A DNA stretch of 64,000 nucleotides, taken from contig NZ_JADCKB010000001.1 in NCBI RefSeq assembly GCF_014982785.1, positions 222,145 through 286,144 of the forward strand. The letters run 5' to 3'. The notes under the pieces were generated by a model. That model saw only the letters and a list, made by a program, of their open reading frames with translations, was not told where the DNA came from and did not search any database. The translations under genes were made by a program, and so were the position numbers. This DNA comes from Ructibacterium gallinarum. Lineage in GTDB: Bacteria > Bacillota > Clostridia > Monoglobales > Monoglobaceae. Positions 8,696 to 16,846 of this stretch are shown piece after piece (the stretch's first letter is position 1; each line of letters opens with the position of its first letter).

Positions 8696-9334
8696 CTAAT
8701 TTGCAGTTTCGATATTCTCTAACCATTCACTGACAGCGCTGTCAGGATTTGAAGCTGATCCGCCGCCAATGTGAAGCCCCTGAGTTACATCGGCGTTTGG
8801 CTCAAGTTCTTTTATTTCATTTACAGTATTTGATAATCCGCTGCCTCCACTTGTGCAGAATGGGGCTACCGTTTTACCGGAGAGATCATAGTTATCAAAA
8901 AATGTATAAAGAATCATAGGCATATCTCCCCACCAGTTGGGATACCCAACATAGATAACATCATAATCTGCAATATTTTCAATGCTCTCTGAAATAACAG
9001 GCCGTGCATTTTGTTGTTGTTCTTCTTGTGCAATATCTAATACAGTATTGTAATCATCACTATACGGTTCGCTCGGAACAATTTCAAAAATATCAGAATC
9101 TGTTTGAGATTGAATTGATTTCGCTACATTTTCCGTATTCCCTGACCATGAAAAGTAGACAACCAAAGATTTTGCATCTTCTGCAGGTTCGATTGCATTT
9201 TCTCCTGATACCTCTAAAGATGTGTTATCAGCCGGCGTCAAAGAAGGTTCTGTATTTGGCGCATTGTCATTACCGCATGATGCTAATGACATAAGACCAA
9301 TGATCATTATCATGGATAAAAAGATTTTTTTCAT
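8696..9334 (-). CDS. Flavodoxin lipoprotein
   Basis: A 212-residue protein with a lipoprotein signal (LASC, Cys20), a low-complexity Ser/Pro/Glu linker to about residue 60 and one flavodoxin domain (YFSWSGNT loop, GYPNWWG aromatic loop, PFCTSGGSG). It is the simplest member of the exported flavodoxin set and is most like the C-terminal domain of the next gene. The start follows AAAGGAG; six upstream codons were dropped. It lies 11 bases before the next gene and 26 bases after the flavin reductase, within one operon. FMN binding outside the cell is expected from the motifs but not proven. Confidence 0.8.
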   Translation of the reverse strand: MKKIFLSMIMIIGLMSLASCGNDNAPNTEPSLTPADNTSLEVSGENAIEPAEDAKSLVVYFSWSGNTENVAKSIQSQTDSDIFEIVPSEPYSDDYNTVLDIAQEEQQQNARPVISESIENIADYDVIYVGYPNWWGDMPMILYTFFDNYDLSGKTVAPFCTSGGSGLSNTVNEIKELEPNADVTQGLHIGGGSASNPDSAVSEWLENIETAN

Positions 9335-9360
9335 AATAGAGACTCCTTTCAATATTCTTT

Positions 9361-9903
9361 TTAGTCTTTCATCTGCATACAGTTTCCTATAATTTCTCCT
9401 GTACGGAGATACTGATATGTTGGCATTTCAAACAAAACCGGCTTTAATATATCATAGCTTATTCTATCATTCTCATCTAAGACAGAATCCTCTGCATGAA
9501 CAGCAACGATTTTGCAAATAAAACTCTCAAAGCCGGGTGTTTTATAAATGTCATCAACCATGCACTCCATTACAATTGGTGAATCTTCAATGATTGGTAC
9601 TCCGGTTTCCGATAATTGGTATTCGAAAACAGAGGATTTATCTACTTTAGCACCGCTTACAGTTCCAACATAGTCCGCTTTTTTAAGCATTGCCTCACTA
9701 ACAATATTCACGCTTAATGCATTTGTATCGTGAATTCCCTTGTTTGTATAGTGAGTATCGCAAAGACTTATCATAATTCTGTCATGTCCGATAATTCCAA
9801 GATGTCCTACCAAAGCATAATTTGGTTTTCCTTTTACCATTGTACCGACCACAACAAGAGGTGTCGGATAAAGCGCTAACTTTGTTCCTAAATTCTTTTT
9901 CAT
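9361..9903 (-). CDS. Flavin-reductase-like (FMN-binding split barrel) protein
   Basis: A 180-residue cytosolic protein of the flavin reductase/nitroreductase-like split-barrel family. These proteins bind FMN and act as NAD(P)H:flavin reductases or electron carriers. The N-terminal part (PTPLVVVGTMVKGKPNYALV) and the later ALSVNIVSEAML and GNCMQMKD segments fit the family pattern and length. It is the second gene of the flavodoxin operon, 23 bases behind the MerR gene, with a GGAGG site before the ATG. It may supply reduced flavin to the rest of the cluster, which is an inference from context. Confidence 0.8.
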   Translation of the reverse strand: MKKNLGTKLALYPTPLVVVGTMVKGKPNYALVGHLGIIGHDRIMISLCDTHYTNKGIHDTNALSVNIVSEAMLKKADYVGTVSGAKVDKSSVFEYQLSETGVPIIEDSPIVMECMVDDIYKTPGFESFICKIVAVHAEDSVLDENDRISYDILKPVLFEMPTYQYLRTGEIIGNCMQMKD

Positions 9904-9926
9904 TTTGATTCCTCCTTGTAATTTGT

Positions 9927-10280
9927 TTACTTTTGACTATTCCTTTGCATTTCAAATCGAAGATAATCCAATCGATCTAACTGTTTCTCTTTAAAGTGAA
10001 TTTCATCAAGAGTGCCGTTCCTTTTTTTGTTAAGCATTTCTATTCGTTCTTTTTGCGTGGAATTTTCCTCCAAAAGCAAACGCATATATTTTTCTACTTC
10101 CTCATTCGTAAAGCCAATATCATGAAGTGTCATAATCGTACTCAATCGTTCTATGTCACTTTTATCATACTGCCAGGAACCCATTACTTTTTTTACTTCA
10201 CCACACAAGCCCCAGCTCTCATATTCCTTCAGAATTTTAATTGGAATATTATATTTCTTGCTTGCTTCATTAATTGTCAT
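9927..10280 (-). CDS. MerR-family transcriptional regulator
   Basis: A 117-residue regulator with an N-terminal MerR winged helix (INEASKKYNIPIKILKEYESWGL, read in two parts) and a C-terminal dimerisation coiled coil (about 75-117). No cysteine cluster for metal sensing is apparent. A start seven codons inside the longest ORF is chosen because AAAGGAAG lies at proper distance before it. It heads the eight-gene flavodoxin operon and probably controls it. The usual MerR mechanism distorts a promoter with a long spacer, and a perfect dyad just upstream (10313-10339) is a candidate site. Confidence 0.78.
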   Translation of the reverse strand: MTINEASKKYNIPIKILKEYESWGLCGEVKKVMGSWQYDKSDIERLSTIMTLHDIGFTNEEVEKYMRLLLEENSTQKERIEMLNKKRNGTLDEIHFKEKQLDRLDYLRFEMQRNSQK

Positions 10281-10312
10281 TTCAAACTTCCTTTCCGACA
10301 TAAATAAAAAAT

Positions 10313-10345
10313 AAAGGTATCCGCTGTTAGGATACCTTTATTATA
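10313..10345 (-). terminator. Terminator of the LysR gene, possibly also a MerR operator
   Basis: Arms AAAGGTATCC (10313-10322) and GGATACCTTT (10330-10339) pair perfectly. On the minus strand the hairpin is followed by ATTTTTTATTT. It follows the LysR stop and precedes the MerR start by only about 30 bases. The perfect dyad could also be the binding site of the MerR protein; the sequence alone does not separate the two roles. Confidence 0.75.
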
Positions 10346-10372
10346 CAATCTTTTTTCTGTTATGTCCAATAC

Positions 10373-11263
10373 TTATAATTTATTACCAGTTATGCTTTTT
10401 AAGTATCGCGATGCGAAATTGATAAAAGCAGAGGTTGTAGCAGAAAATATCTGCTCTTTTTTCCATGCTAAAGCCGTTGAAACTTCTAAAACAGGGTGCA
10501 ACGGTATAAAACTCAGATTCTCGTAAGTACAGTTTAATTTTATGCTAAGCATTACGCCTATGTTTTCTTTAGCTAACACGGCTTCGTTATAGGGCAAATT
10601 AGCAGTCGCTGTAATTTTTACCTGTTCTCTATAATCACCCAACCACCTTCCGATGCGGCTTTGATTGAAATCACCCGTTGCAGTAACAAGCGACATTCCA
10701 ACTAAATCTTCAGGTCGTATACTTTTCTTTTCATAAAGTGCAGAATCGTTCTGGACAAAAACACCCCACTGCTCTTTAATCGGCATATTGACAAAGTTAT
10801 ATTTACGCATATCAATAGGTTCTGACATTAGCCCAATATCTAAAAACCCCCTTTCAATATAGTCCCTAATGTTTCCCGCATTTCCACTATATACCTCATA
10901 TTTTACATTTGGATATTTTTGACGAAATTCTGAAATGATTTTTGCTAAATATTCTGTGGAACGAAATTCCCCGCTGCCTATTGAAATTGTGCCTGAAAGC
11001 GTGTCATCTTTTTGCAGAAAATCTCTCTTAGTTTTATCTGCCAAAGATAAAATTTCCTGCGCTCGGCGTTTTAATATCATTCCATCTTCTGTTAAAATGA
11101 TATTATGATTGCTCCGAACAAACAGCTTAACTCCCAGTTCCTGTTCCAAATCAGCAATTTGCCGTGACAATGTCGGCTGTGTAACATGAAGAATATTTGC
11201 AGCTTTTGTAAAGTTTTCTTCTCTTGCAATGGCTAAAAAGTAATTGAGTACACGAAGTTCCAT
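10373..11263 (-). CDS. LysR-family transcriptional regulator
   Basis: A 296-residue LysR-type regulator. The N-terminal winged helix (1-60; NFTKAANILHVTQPTLSRQI) is followed by a periplasmic-binding-like effector domain (about 88-290). Length and layout match the family. A GGAGA site precedes the ATG. It stands as a single gene between the two redox operons, with its own promoter and terminator, so it is the likely regulator of one or both. Its ligand is unknown. A copy of its 3' end occurs near 16.46 kb, suggesting a former second LysR gene there. Confidence 0.88.
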   Translation of the reverse strand: MELRVLNYFLAIAREENFTKAANILHVTQPTLSRQIADLEQELGVKLFVRSNHNIILTEDGMILKRRAQEILSLADKTKRDFLQKDDTLSGTISIGSGEFRSTEYLAKIISEFRQKYPNVKYEVYSGNAGNIRDYIERGFLDIGLMSEPIDMRKYNFVNMPIKEQWGVFVQNDSALYEKKSIRPEDLVGMSLVTATGDFNQSRIGRWLGDYREQVKITATANLPYNEAVLAKENIGVMLSIKLNCTYENLSFIPLHPVLEVSTALAWKKEQIFSATTSAFINFASRYLKSITGNKL

Positions 11264-11292
11264 GCCTTATCTCCTTAATTATATTTTTATAC

Positions 11293-11320
11293 ATTATATC
11301 AAAAATTATATAATTTTCAA
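11293..11320 (-). promoter_or_regulatory. LysR gene promoter with overlapping palindrome
   Basis: On the minus strand TTGAAA (11315-11320) and TATAAT (11293-11298) are spaced 16 bases apart. The perfect palindrome AAAATTATATAATTTT (11302-11317) fills the spacer. This is where an autoregulating LysR protein would bind. Confidence 0.6.
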
Positions 11321-11379
11321 TATCTATAACTATATTATGCCTTTTATGTATTGAAATCAAATATACATTAGATTAGAGA

Positions 11380-11417
11380 AATACGGTATATTCTCTGAAG
11401 AGAGAGTATACCGTATT
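11380..11417 (-). terminator. Inverted repeat ending the five-gene redox operon
   Basis: AATACGGTATA (11380-11390) pairs with TATACCGTATT (11407-11417), and the loop contains a second CTCT/AGAG pair. It lies between the DUF4405 stop and the LysR promoter. The T-tract on the minus-strand side is weak, so termination strength is uncertain. Confidence 0.5.
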
Positions 11418-11443
11418 AAAAAACATTTGATATGTTTACACTG

Positions 11444-12115
11444 CTATTTCGTTTTACGGCTTTTTACGACTTTTAATATCCAATGCGCGCTAAACATACA
11501 CAAAACTGCAATTGCTATAACATCAAGATAGAAATATAATTTTGGCTCCGCGTAATCTAAGAAAACAAATTCACTTTTTAAAAACATATACTGTAAAAAA
11601 TCTCTTTTAATCAATGCGTATATTCCATACATAGAAGCCGCCGCTGTGCAGATATTAAGTGCAGTACATCGGATATTTGACACAGCTTTTATGTTTCGTT
11701 TTTTTCGTATAACACTTAATATTACAGAAATATGCTGTCCTATATGAAAACCCATCAGGATAAATCCCCAATAAGCGCTTAGTATATGTAATTTGCGGGC
11801 AAAAGCCATACCTCCGTTTATAGGCAAAAAAGCAAATACATGACGGGAAATAACGATACTGCTGTATATCTGCATAAGCATAATTAAAAACAGAGCAGTA
11901 TCCGTAATAAGGCTAAAAACCCGCACGGCTGACATTCTGCCTTTGAATAATGTTTTATACCAGTTTCGATTTAAAATATGGTGCAAAAAGTAGAGAATAA
12001 ACATAGCTGCTCCAAACCATTCATGCGCTGTTTCTCCCCAAAACTGATACCCCATTAAAAGCATCAGAGCAATCGTCATAAAGATGTCTATTACTCTCCT
12101 GGCTCTTTGTTTCAC
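11444..12115 (-). CDS. DUF4405-type membrane protein, probable b-haem electron conduit
   Basis: A 223-residue integral membrane protein with about six hydrophobic segments and histidines placed as in membrane cytochrome b / ferric-reductase-like DUF4405 proteins (AHEWFG, FLHHILNRNWY, MGFHIGQHI). Such His pairs usually hold haem b across the membrane. It starts with GTG after AAGGAGGTGGG and is the last gene of the operon containing an exported flavodoxin. The attractive inference is that it passes electrons between the cytoplasmic side and the extracytoplasmic flavodoxins. The haem ligation is predicted from spacing only. Confidence 0.7.
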   Translation of the reverse strand: MKQRARRVIDIFMTIALMLLMGYQFWGETAHEWFGAAMFILYFLHHILNRNWYKTLFKGRMSAVRVFSLITDTALFLIMLMQIYSSIVISRHVFAFLPINGGMAFARKLHILSAYWGFILMGFHIGQHISVILSVIRKKRNIKAVSNIRCTALNICTAAASMYGIYALIKRDFLQYMFLKSEFVFLDYAEPKLYFYLDVIAIAVLCMFSAHWILKVVKSRKTK

Positions 12116-12127
12116 GCGCCCACCTCC

Positions 12128-13168
12128 TTAAATAGTCTGATTTCCAACAGACCAAACGTGTGGGTCCTTTGCGGAAGCCTTTGTGTTTTGCGCCATGACA
12201 CCCACAAGCCTGTGCGGCACATACGCCTCCTCAAGATAGACTCGTTCTTCCTCGCTCAAGGTCAGTTCCACGGCCTTTATTGCGCCCTCAACATGCGACG
12301 GCTTTGTCATACCGACTACCGGAGCGTCAACCTTTGTCAAAAGCCACGCAAGAGAAATTTCTGTCATTGATACTCCGTGCTTTTGTGCCAGCTCTCCCAC
12401 ACGATTGATAATGATGCGGTCCTGTGTTTCGGTCGCGGCATATTTTAGCTTTGCGTAGCTGTCCTCCATCAAGCGTTTGGATGTTTCATCCGGATATTTT
12501 GAAAGTCTTCCGCCTGCCAGCGGGCTGTATGGCGTGAGTGCAATATTTTCCTCTTTACAGTAGGGAACCATCTCACGTTCTTCCTCACGGAAAATCAGGT
12601 TGTAATGCCCCTGCACAGATATAAACTTTGCAAAACCCTCCTTTTCTGCCAGTGCGTTTGCCTTGGCAATTTGCCATGCAAAACAGTTTGAAATACCGAT
12701 ATACCGCGTTTTTCCTGCTTTTACAACAGCGTTGAGACCTTCCATAATGTCATAGAGTGATGACTGATAGTCCCACATATGATAGATATACAAATCCACA
12801 TAATCCATGCCAAGATTGGCAAGGCTTCTGTTTATGCTGCGCTCAATATGCTGCTTAGCAGTGATGCCTTTTTCAATTTCTTCTTTTGTCCGCGGCAGAA
12901 ATTTAGTTGCAATTACAACATCATCACGTTTTGGGGCATAATCCCATAAGGCTCTGCCTAAGTATTTTTCGCTTGTGCCGCTTTGGTATCCGATTGCCGT
13001 ATCAAAAAAATTGATTCCATGTTTAAGTCCCATGCGTATGATCTCCCGTGAATGTGTTTCGTCAAGTGTCCAGCTGTGCTGACCGTTATTCGCGTCGCCG
13101 AACCCCATACAGCCCATACATACGCGGGATATTTTTAAATCTGAATTTCCTAATTTTATATATTTCAT
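12128..13168 (-). CDS. Aldo/keto reductase
   Basis: NADPH-dependent oxidoreductase with a (beta/alpha)8 barrel, 346 residues. Family signatures include GINFFDTAIGYQSGTSEKYLG with the catalytic Asp and Tyr, the active-site Lys region (VVIATKF) and HMWDYQ for the catalytic His position. The C-terminal part SEEERVYLEEAYVPHRLVG is typical of the YdhF/IolS-like bacterial branch. It starts with ATG four bases after the acetyltransferase and 12 bases before DUF4405. It reduces aldehydes or ketones; the natural substrate is not evident. Together with the alcohol dehydrogenase at the head of the operon it suggests carbonyl metabolism. Confidence 0.87.
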   Translation of the reverse strand: MKYIKLGNSDLKISRVCMGCMGFGDANNGQHSWTLDETHSREIIRMGLKHGINFFDTAIGYQSGTSEKYLGRALWDYAPKRDDVVIATKFLPRTKEEIEKGITAKQHIERSINRSLANLGMDYVDLYIYHMWDYQSSLYDIMEGLNAVVKAGKTRYIGISNCFAWQIAKANALAEKEGFAKFISVQGHYNLIFREEEREMVPYCKEENIALTPYSPLAGGRLSKYPDETSKRLMEDSYAKLKYAATETQDRIIINRVGELAQKHGVSMTEISLAWLLTKVDAPVVGMTKPSHVEGAIKAVELTLSEEERVYLEEAYVPHRLVGVMAQNTKASAKDPHVWSVGNQTI

Positions 13169-13172
13169 AATT

Positions 13173-13742
13173 TTACACTTCCTGTCTTTCCATTACGCGG
13201 CATGGTACTCCGTATGCGACGGAATTATCCGGGATATCGTGTGTAACAACGCTCCCGGCGCCGATCGTAACATTATTTCCTATTCTGACACCGGGAAGAA
13301 TGATACTTCCGCCGCCGATCCAGGTGTCGCTTCCAATGCTGACCGGTTTTGTGGATGTGACCAGCTTCCCTGACTCGGTGTATCTTTCGGAGCCGTTTTT
13401 AGGATGAACCGCGGTGTAAATTTTTACATCCGGCGCAAGCAGTGTCCGGTCGCCAATTATGATTTTATTCGCGTCAAGCAGAGTACAATTCATATTGATA
13501 AAACTATCTTTTCCAAGATAAATGTTGCAGCCATAGTCAATACAGAGAGGCTGATTGATGCGCGCTCTTTCGCCCAAAGCTCCAAGCATTTTACAAAGGA
13601 TATCATGCTGCGATACAATATCATCCGGTTCAATACGGTTAAATTCCCACATCATCCGCTTTCCGCGCATGTGTAAATCTTTGATGTCCGTATCTGCACA
13701 ATCGTAAGAAAGGCCTGTCATCATTTTTTCTATTTCCGTCAT
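13173..13742 (-). CDS. Maltose/galactoside O-acetyltransferase family protein
   Basis: A 189-residue left-handed beta-helix acetyltransferase with hexapeptide repeats ([20 protein letters not shown] near the end) and the N-terminal Mac domain ([17 protein letters not shown]). The catalytic His lies in YTAVHP. Acetyl-CoA-dependent acetylation of sugar hydroxyls is the family reaction and the enzyme is cytosolic. It is embedded in the redox operon, 21 bases after the stalk-flavodoxin gene. A detoxifying or sugar-modifying role here is open. Confidence 0.88.
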   Translation of the reverse strand: MTEIEKMMTGLSYDCADTDIKDLHMRGKRMMWEFNRIEPDDIVSQHDILCKMLGALGERARINQPLCIDYGCNIYLGKDSFINMNCTLLDANKIIIGDRTLLAPDVKIYTAVHPKNGSERYTESGKLVTSTKPVSIGSDTWIGGGSIILPGVRIGNNVTIGAGSVVTHDIPDNSVAYGVPCRVMERQEV

Positions 13743-13763
13743 AAATCAAAATCGCCTGCCACT

Positions 13764-15173
13764 TCAATATATTTCTGCATATATCGTTCCTTCTAAAAAT
13801 TCTACATATTCCGCTCCTGATTCTATACTGCCTAACGGAACAAGGTCATCTGAATAGCTCCAATTTTGATAGAACAGCGCAAGGTTACCCCACGGTGCGT
13901 AAAGCGCAAACGTTCCCGGCTCTGGCTGACAGCCTGCCGCCTCTTCATCTTTTACAAGCTCATTATCGAGATAGGCGATTTTTTCGGTATTGTTATAGTC
14001 TTCAAAAACAACCGTCATAGGTAACTTTGAAATAAAATCATCAGCTGTTTTGTTATTTTCCATAGCAATGATTACTTCTTTGTCCTCCCAGGAAAGACGT
14101 ATTTTACGTTCCTCTGATATTTGAGAGGTTTCGTTTGTTTCATTATTTTCATAACCGTTTTCCGTCATCCATTCTTTCGCCTGTTCCGCCGTTGTCGAGC
14201 TTGTTCCGCGTAAGCCTTCTTTTACGTCTGCGTTCGGGCAGGCGCTTTTGATTGCTGAAACGGAGGCGGATATGCCGCTGCCGCCGCTTGTGCAAAACGG
14301 CAGAATGGTTTTACCCGATAAATCATATGTCTCTAAAAAAGTATTGATAATTCTCGGCATCGTACCCCACCAAATCGGGTAACCTAAGAATATGGTATCA
14401 TACGTTTCTATATTTTCTATTGTTTCTGATATTGCCGGGCGGCTTGTTTCGTCCTTCATTTCGATATTAGCACGGCAGTCATCATTGTTATAATTTAAAT
14501 CTTCTGTTGTGTAAGGTTCCTGAGGGATAATTTCCCACAAGTCGGCGTCTGCCGCCTGGGCTATGGTCTGCGCCAAAGCCTTGGTGTTGCCTGTAGCGGA
14601 AAAATGCACCACAATTGCCTGCGATTGCGTGTTTTCCTGTGTATCCGCCGGATTATCAACTGCCGGCTGTGAGGTTGTATCCTCTTTTTCAGCGTTTTTT
14701 GTTATGGTAACCGTCTGGGCATCGCCATTCCACTCAACCGCAAACTCAAAACTTTCTGAGATAAACCGGATCGGAAGCATAGTGCGGTCATTGATGGATA
14801 CCGGCGCGACATCAAGGGTTTGCGCTTGGTCATTGAAATACGCTGTAGCAATGTTTAACGTCAAACGAATTTCATCTTCGCCATAAGTCAATATTGCCGT
14901 TTGGGTTTCTTCGTTCCAGCCAACCGTTCCGCCCATTGTTTCAATCAGAGAACGAACGGGGATAAGTGTTCTGTCATTTTCAATAACAGGAGCCGTTCCG
15001 CGTCCCGGATCAATTTCTGCTGTACTTCCGTTTACGGTCATGACAGGGTTTCCGATTGTCAAAACGATCACGGTATTATTTTCTTCCTCTATACCCTGTG
15101 CGGCGCAGCTGGTTGTAAAGCACATGGTAAAAATACAGCATAGAACCAGTAAAACCGATAACATTTTTTTCAT
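13764..15173 (-). CDS. Stalk / flavodoxin / cyclophilin-like lipoprotein
   Basis: A 469-residue exported protein with a lipobox-like TTSC near residue 23. An amine-oxidase stalk pair follows (about 35-155; NDRTLIPVRSLIETMGG, NDRTMLPIRFISESF), then a flavodoxin domain (185-345; HFSATGNT, GYPIWWG, PFCTSGGSG), then a C-terminal cyclophilin-like beta-barrel domain (355-469; ends GSIESGAEYVEFLEG). The phosphate loop has His where others have Tyr (VVHFS). The start follows AGGAGGTAAG. The last domain is found in clostridial proteins next to flavodoxins and aldo-keto reductases. The protein should sit outside the membrane and carry FMN. Confidence 0.78.
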   Translation of the reverse strand: MKKMLSVLLVLCCIFTMCFTTSCAAQGIEEENNTVIVLTIGNPVMTVNGSTAEIDPGRGTAPVIENDRTLIPVRSLIETMGGTVGWNEETQTAILTYGEDEIRLTLNIATAYFNDQAQTLDVAPVSINDRTMLPIRFISESFEFAVEWNGDAQTVTITKNAEKEDTTSQPAVDNPADTQENTQSQAIVVHFSATGNTKALAQTIAQAADADLWEIIPQEPYTTEDLNYNNDDCRANIEMKDETSRPAISETIENIETYDTIFLGYPIWWGTMPRIINTFLETYDLSGKTILPFCTSGGSGISASVSAIKSACPNADVKEGLRGTSSTTAEQAKEWMTENGYENNETNETSQISEERKIRLSWEDKEVIIAMENNKTADDFISKLPMTVVFEDYNNTEKIAYLDNELVKDEEAAGCQPEPGTFALYAPWGNLALFYQNWSYSDDLVPLGSIESGAEYVEFLEGTIYAEIY

Positions 15174-15199
15174 GATAACTTACCTCCTGACTTTAAAAA

Positions 15200-16363
15200 T
15201 CAATAGCAGTTTTTTAAGACGGTTAAAATATCATTTTCGTCCATTTGTTTGTATCCGCCGCCCTGTATGGTGGATTTCGCGATAAGAGGCAGCATTTCTT
15301 CCGTTGCGCCAAGCTCACGCAGAGACGAAGGAAGTCCAAGCTCTCTGATAAAATTACTAAGTTTTTCAATACCTGCCATTGCCGCTTCCTCTTTGCTTAA
15401 CGTATCCGTATTGACATCCCATACGTTTTTAGCGAAACGGACAAATTTGTCAATGCCGAATTTATAAATATACTTATAATACGCGGTTGAAATGGCCGCA
15501 AGTCCCGCGCCGTGCGCGCAGTCTGTATACGCCCCAAGCTGATGCTCTATCATATGCACTTCCCAGTCCTGCTCCTTTGAAAGCCCTGTAATCGTGTTTA
15601 ATCCAATGGTGGCGCACCACATGATGTTGCTTCTGGCCTCATAATCCTCTGGATTTTTCAAGGCGGCACGTGCACTGTGTGTTAAAGACCGGAGTACTCC
15701 CTCAATCACATAATCGGTGGTATTGTCATCTGTTCCGGAAAAATACTGCTCCAAAAGATGTGAGAAGGTATCAAAAATACCGCTTGCCATCTGATATTTG
15801 GGGACAGTGTAAGTGTACTCTGGATTTAGGATTGAGAATTTTGGATAGACGTTGGGCGGATACACTCTGCCGTTTTTCAGCATTTTCTCCTCATTGGTAA
15901 TCACCGAACCGCCGTTCATTTCAGAACCGGTGCCTGCCATGGTTAGGACAGCCCCTACCGGAACAATTTCATTGTCAACTTCTTCATAATCAATCCAATA
16001 TCTCTGCCATGGGTCGCCTTTACAATATGCCGAAATGGAAATGGCTTTCGCACAATCAATGACGGAACCGCCGCCTACCGCTAAAATTAAATCCGCATGA
16101 TTTTCCCGTACAAGCCTTGCGCCCTCCATCATCTGCTTATAGGAAGGATTGGATTTTATTCCCGCAAGCTCTACAATCTTTTTGCCTGCTTCATTTAGGA
16201 TTTTGATCATTTTATCATAGAGCCCGCTCTTTTTTACAGAACCTTTTCCATACACCAAGAGCACTGTGTCGCCATAATTTGCAAGCTCGGAAGAAAGGTT
16301 CTCAAGCGCCGTTTTGCCAAAATAAATTTTGGTGGGGTTAAAGTAGGTAAAATCAAATTTCAT
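15200..16363 (-). CDS. Iron-containing alcohol dehydrogenase, butanol-dehydrogenase-like
   Basis: NAD(P)H-dependent group III alcohol dehydrogenase of 387 residues. The dinucleotide-binding N-terminal half shows GKGSVKKSG and AVGGGSVIDCAKA. The C-terminal half carries the metal ligands (Asp and His in GIFDTFSHLLEQYF, His in MIEHQLGAYTDCAHGAGLA). This layout matches clostridial BdhA/YqhD-type enzymes, which reduce short aldehydes in the cytosol. The start was moved three codons in, because GGAGG is at proper distance only for the later ATG. It heads the five-gene minus-strand operon ending with the DUF4405 protein. Confidence 0.88.
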   Translation of the reverse strand: MKFDFTYFNPTKIYFGKTALENLSSELANYGDTVLLVYGKGSVKKSGLYDKMIKILNEAGKKIVELAGIKSNPSYKQMMEGARLVRENHADLILAVGGGSVIDCAKAISISAYCKGDPWQRYWIDYEEVDNEIVPVGAVLTMAGTGSEMNGGSVITNEEKMLKNGRVYPPNVYPKFSILNPEYTYTVPKYQMASGIFDTFSHLLEQYFSGTDDNTTDYVIEGVLRSLTHSARAALKNPEDYEARSNIMWCATIGLNTITGLSKEQDWEVHMIEHQLGAYTDCAHGAGLAAISTAYYKYIYKFGIDKFVRFAKNVWDVNTDTLSKEEAAMAGIEKLSNFIRELGLPSSLRELGATEEMLPLIAKSTIQGGGYKQMDENDILTVLKNCY

Positions 16364-16460
16364 GTTTTTCATCCTCCATATATAAATTTAATGTTGTACC
16401 ATTTTTATAATAAAGATCATACTTATTTATCTATTTATATTATAAGCTGCTTCAGTTGAA

Positions 16461-16545
16461 ATGTCCAATACTTATAATTTATCATGAGATATGCTTTTTA
16501 GTAATTTACATTAGAAAAAATTGTTGAGAAAACTGCAAAACTCGT
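16461..16545 (-). pseudogene. Residual 3' end of a second LysR-family gene
   Basis: ATGTCCAATACTTATAATTTAT (16461-16482, 22 bases) repeats exactly the sequence over the 3' end of the LysR gene at 10362-10383. The flanking TATGCTTTTTA also matches. The minus-strand frame ends LLKSISHDKL, compared with YLKSITGNKL in the intact gene. Only the last few dozen bases survive. Confidence 0.55.
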
Positions 16546-16615
16546 GAAAAGTCTTGAAACAGGCTTCATAAAATAGTATAATACATATAAGGAATAGATC
16601 ATGGAGGATTGCTGT

Positions 16616-16822
16616 ATGATGGTAAATTATAAGAAATTGTGGATTATGCTTGTAGAAAAAGGCATGTCTAAAGTTTCACTTAGACATGCGGCAGGTTTTT
16701 CTTCTTCAACACTGACCAAATTGAACAGAAATGAGCTTGTTGCCTTATCAGTTTTGGTAAATATTTGTCATGTTTTAAAATGTGATATTGGTGATATTAT
16801 GGAAGTTGTTCCAGAAGAATGA
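16616..16822 (+). CDS. Small XRE/Cro-type transcriptional regulator
   Basis: A 68-residue single-domain helix-turn-helix protein. SLRHAAGFSSSTLTKLNRNE forms the recognition region, and CDIGDIMEVVPEE is the usual C-terminal end of this small clostridial regulator group. The ATG eight bases after GGAGG is preferred to an earlier in-frame ATG that overlaps the ribosome site. It precedes a lipoprotein gene by 24 bases and may regulate it. No ligand domain is present. Confidence 0.82.
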   Translation: MMVNYKKLWIMLVEKGMSKVSLRHAAGFSSSTLTKLNRNELVALSVLVNICHVLKCDIGDIMEVVPEE

Positions 16823-16846
16823 AAAATACAATGATGGAGGTGTAGC

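Noticed and set aside
9361..10280. FMN riboswitch before the flavin-related operon
   Set aside because: The conserved FMN-riboswitch core sequence was looked for upstream of the MerR and flavin reductase genes and not seen.
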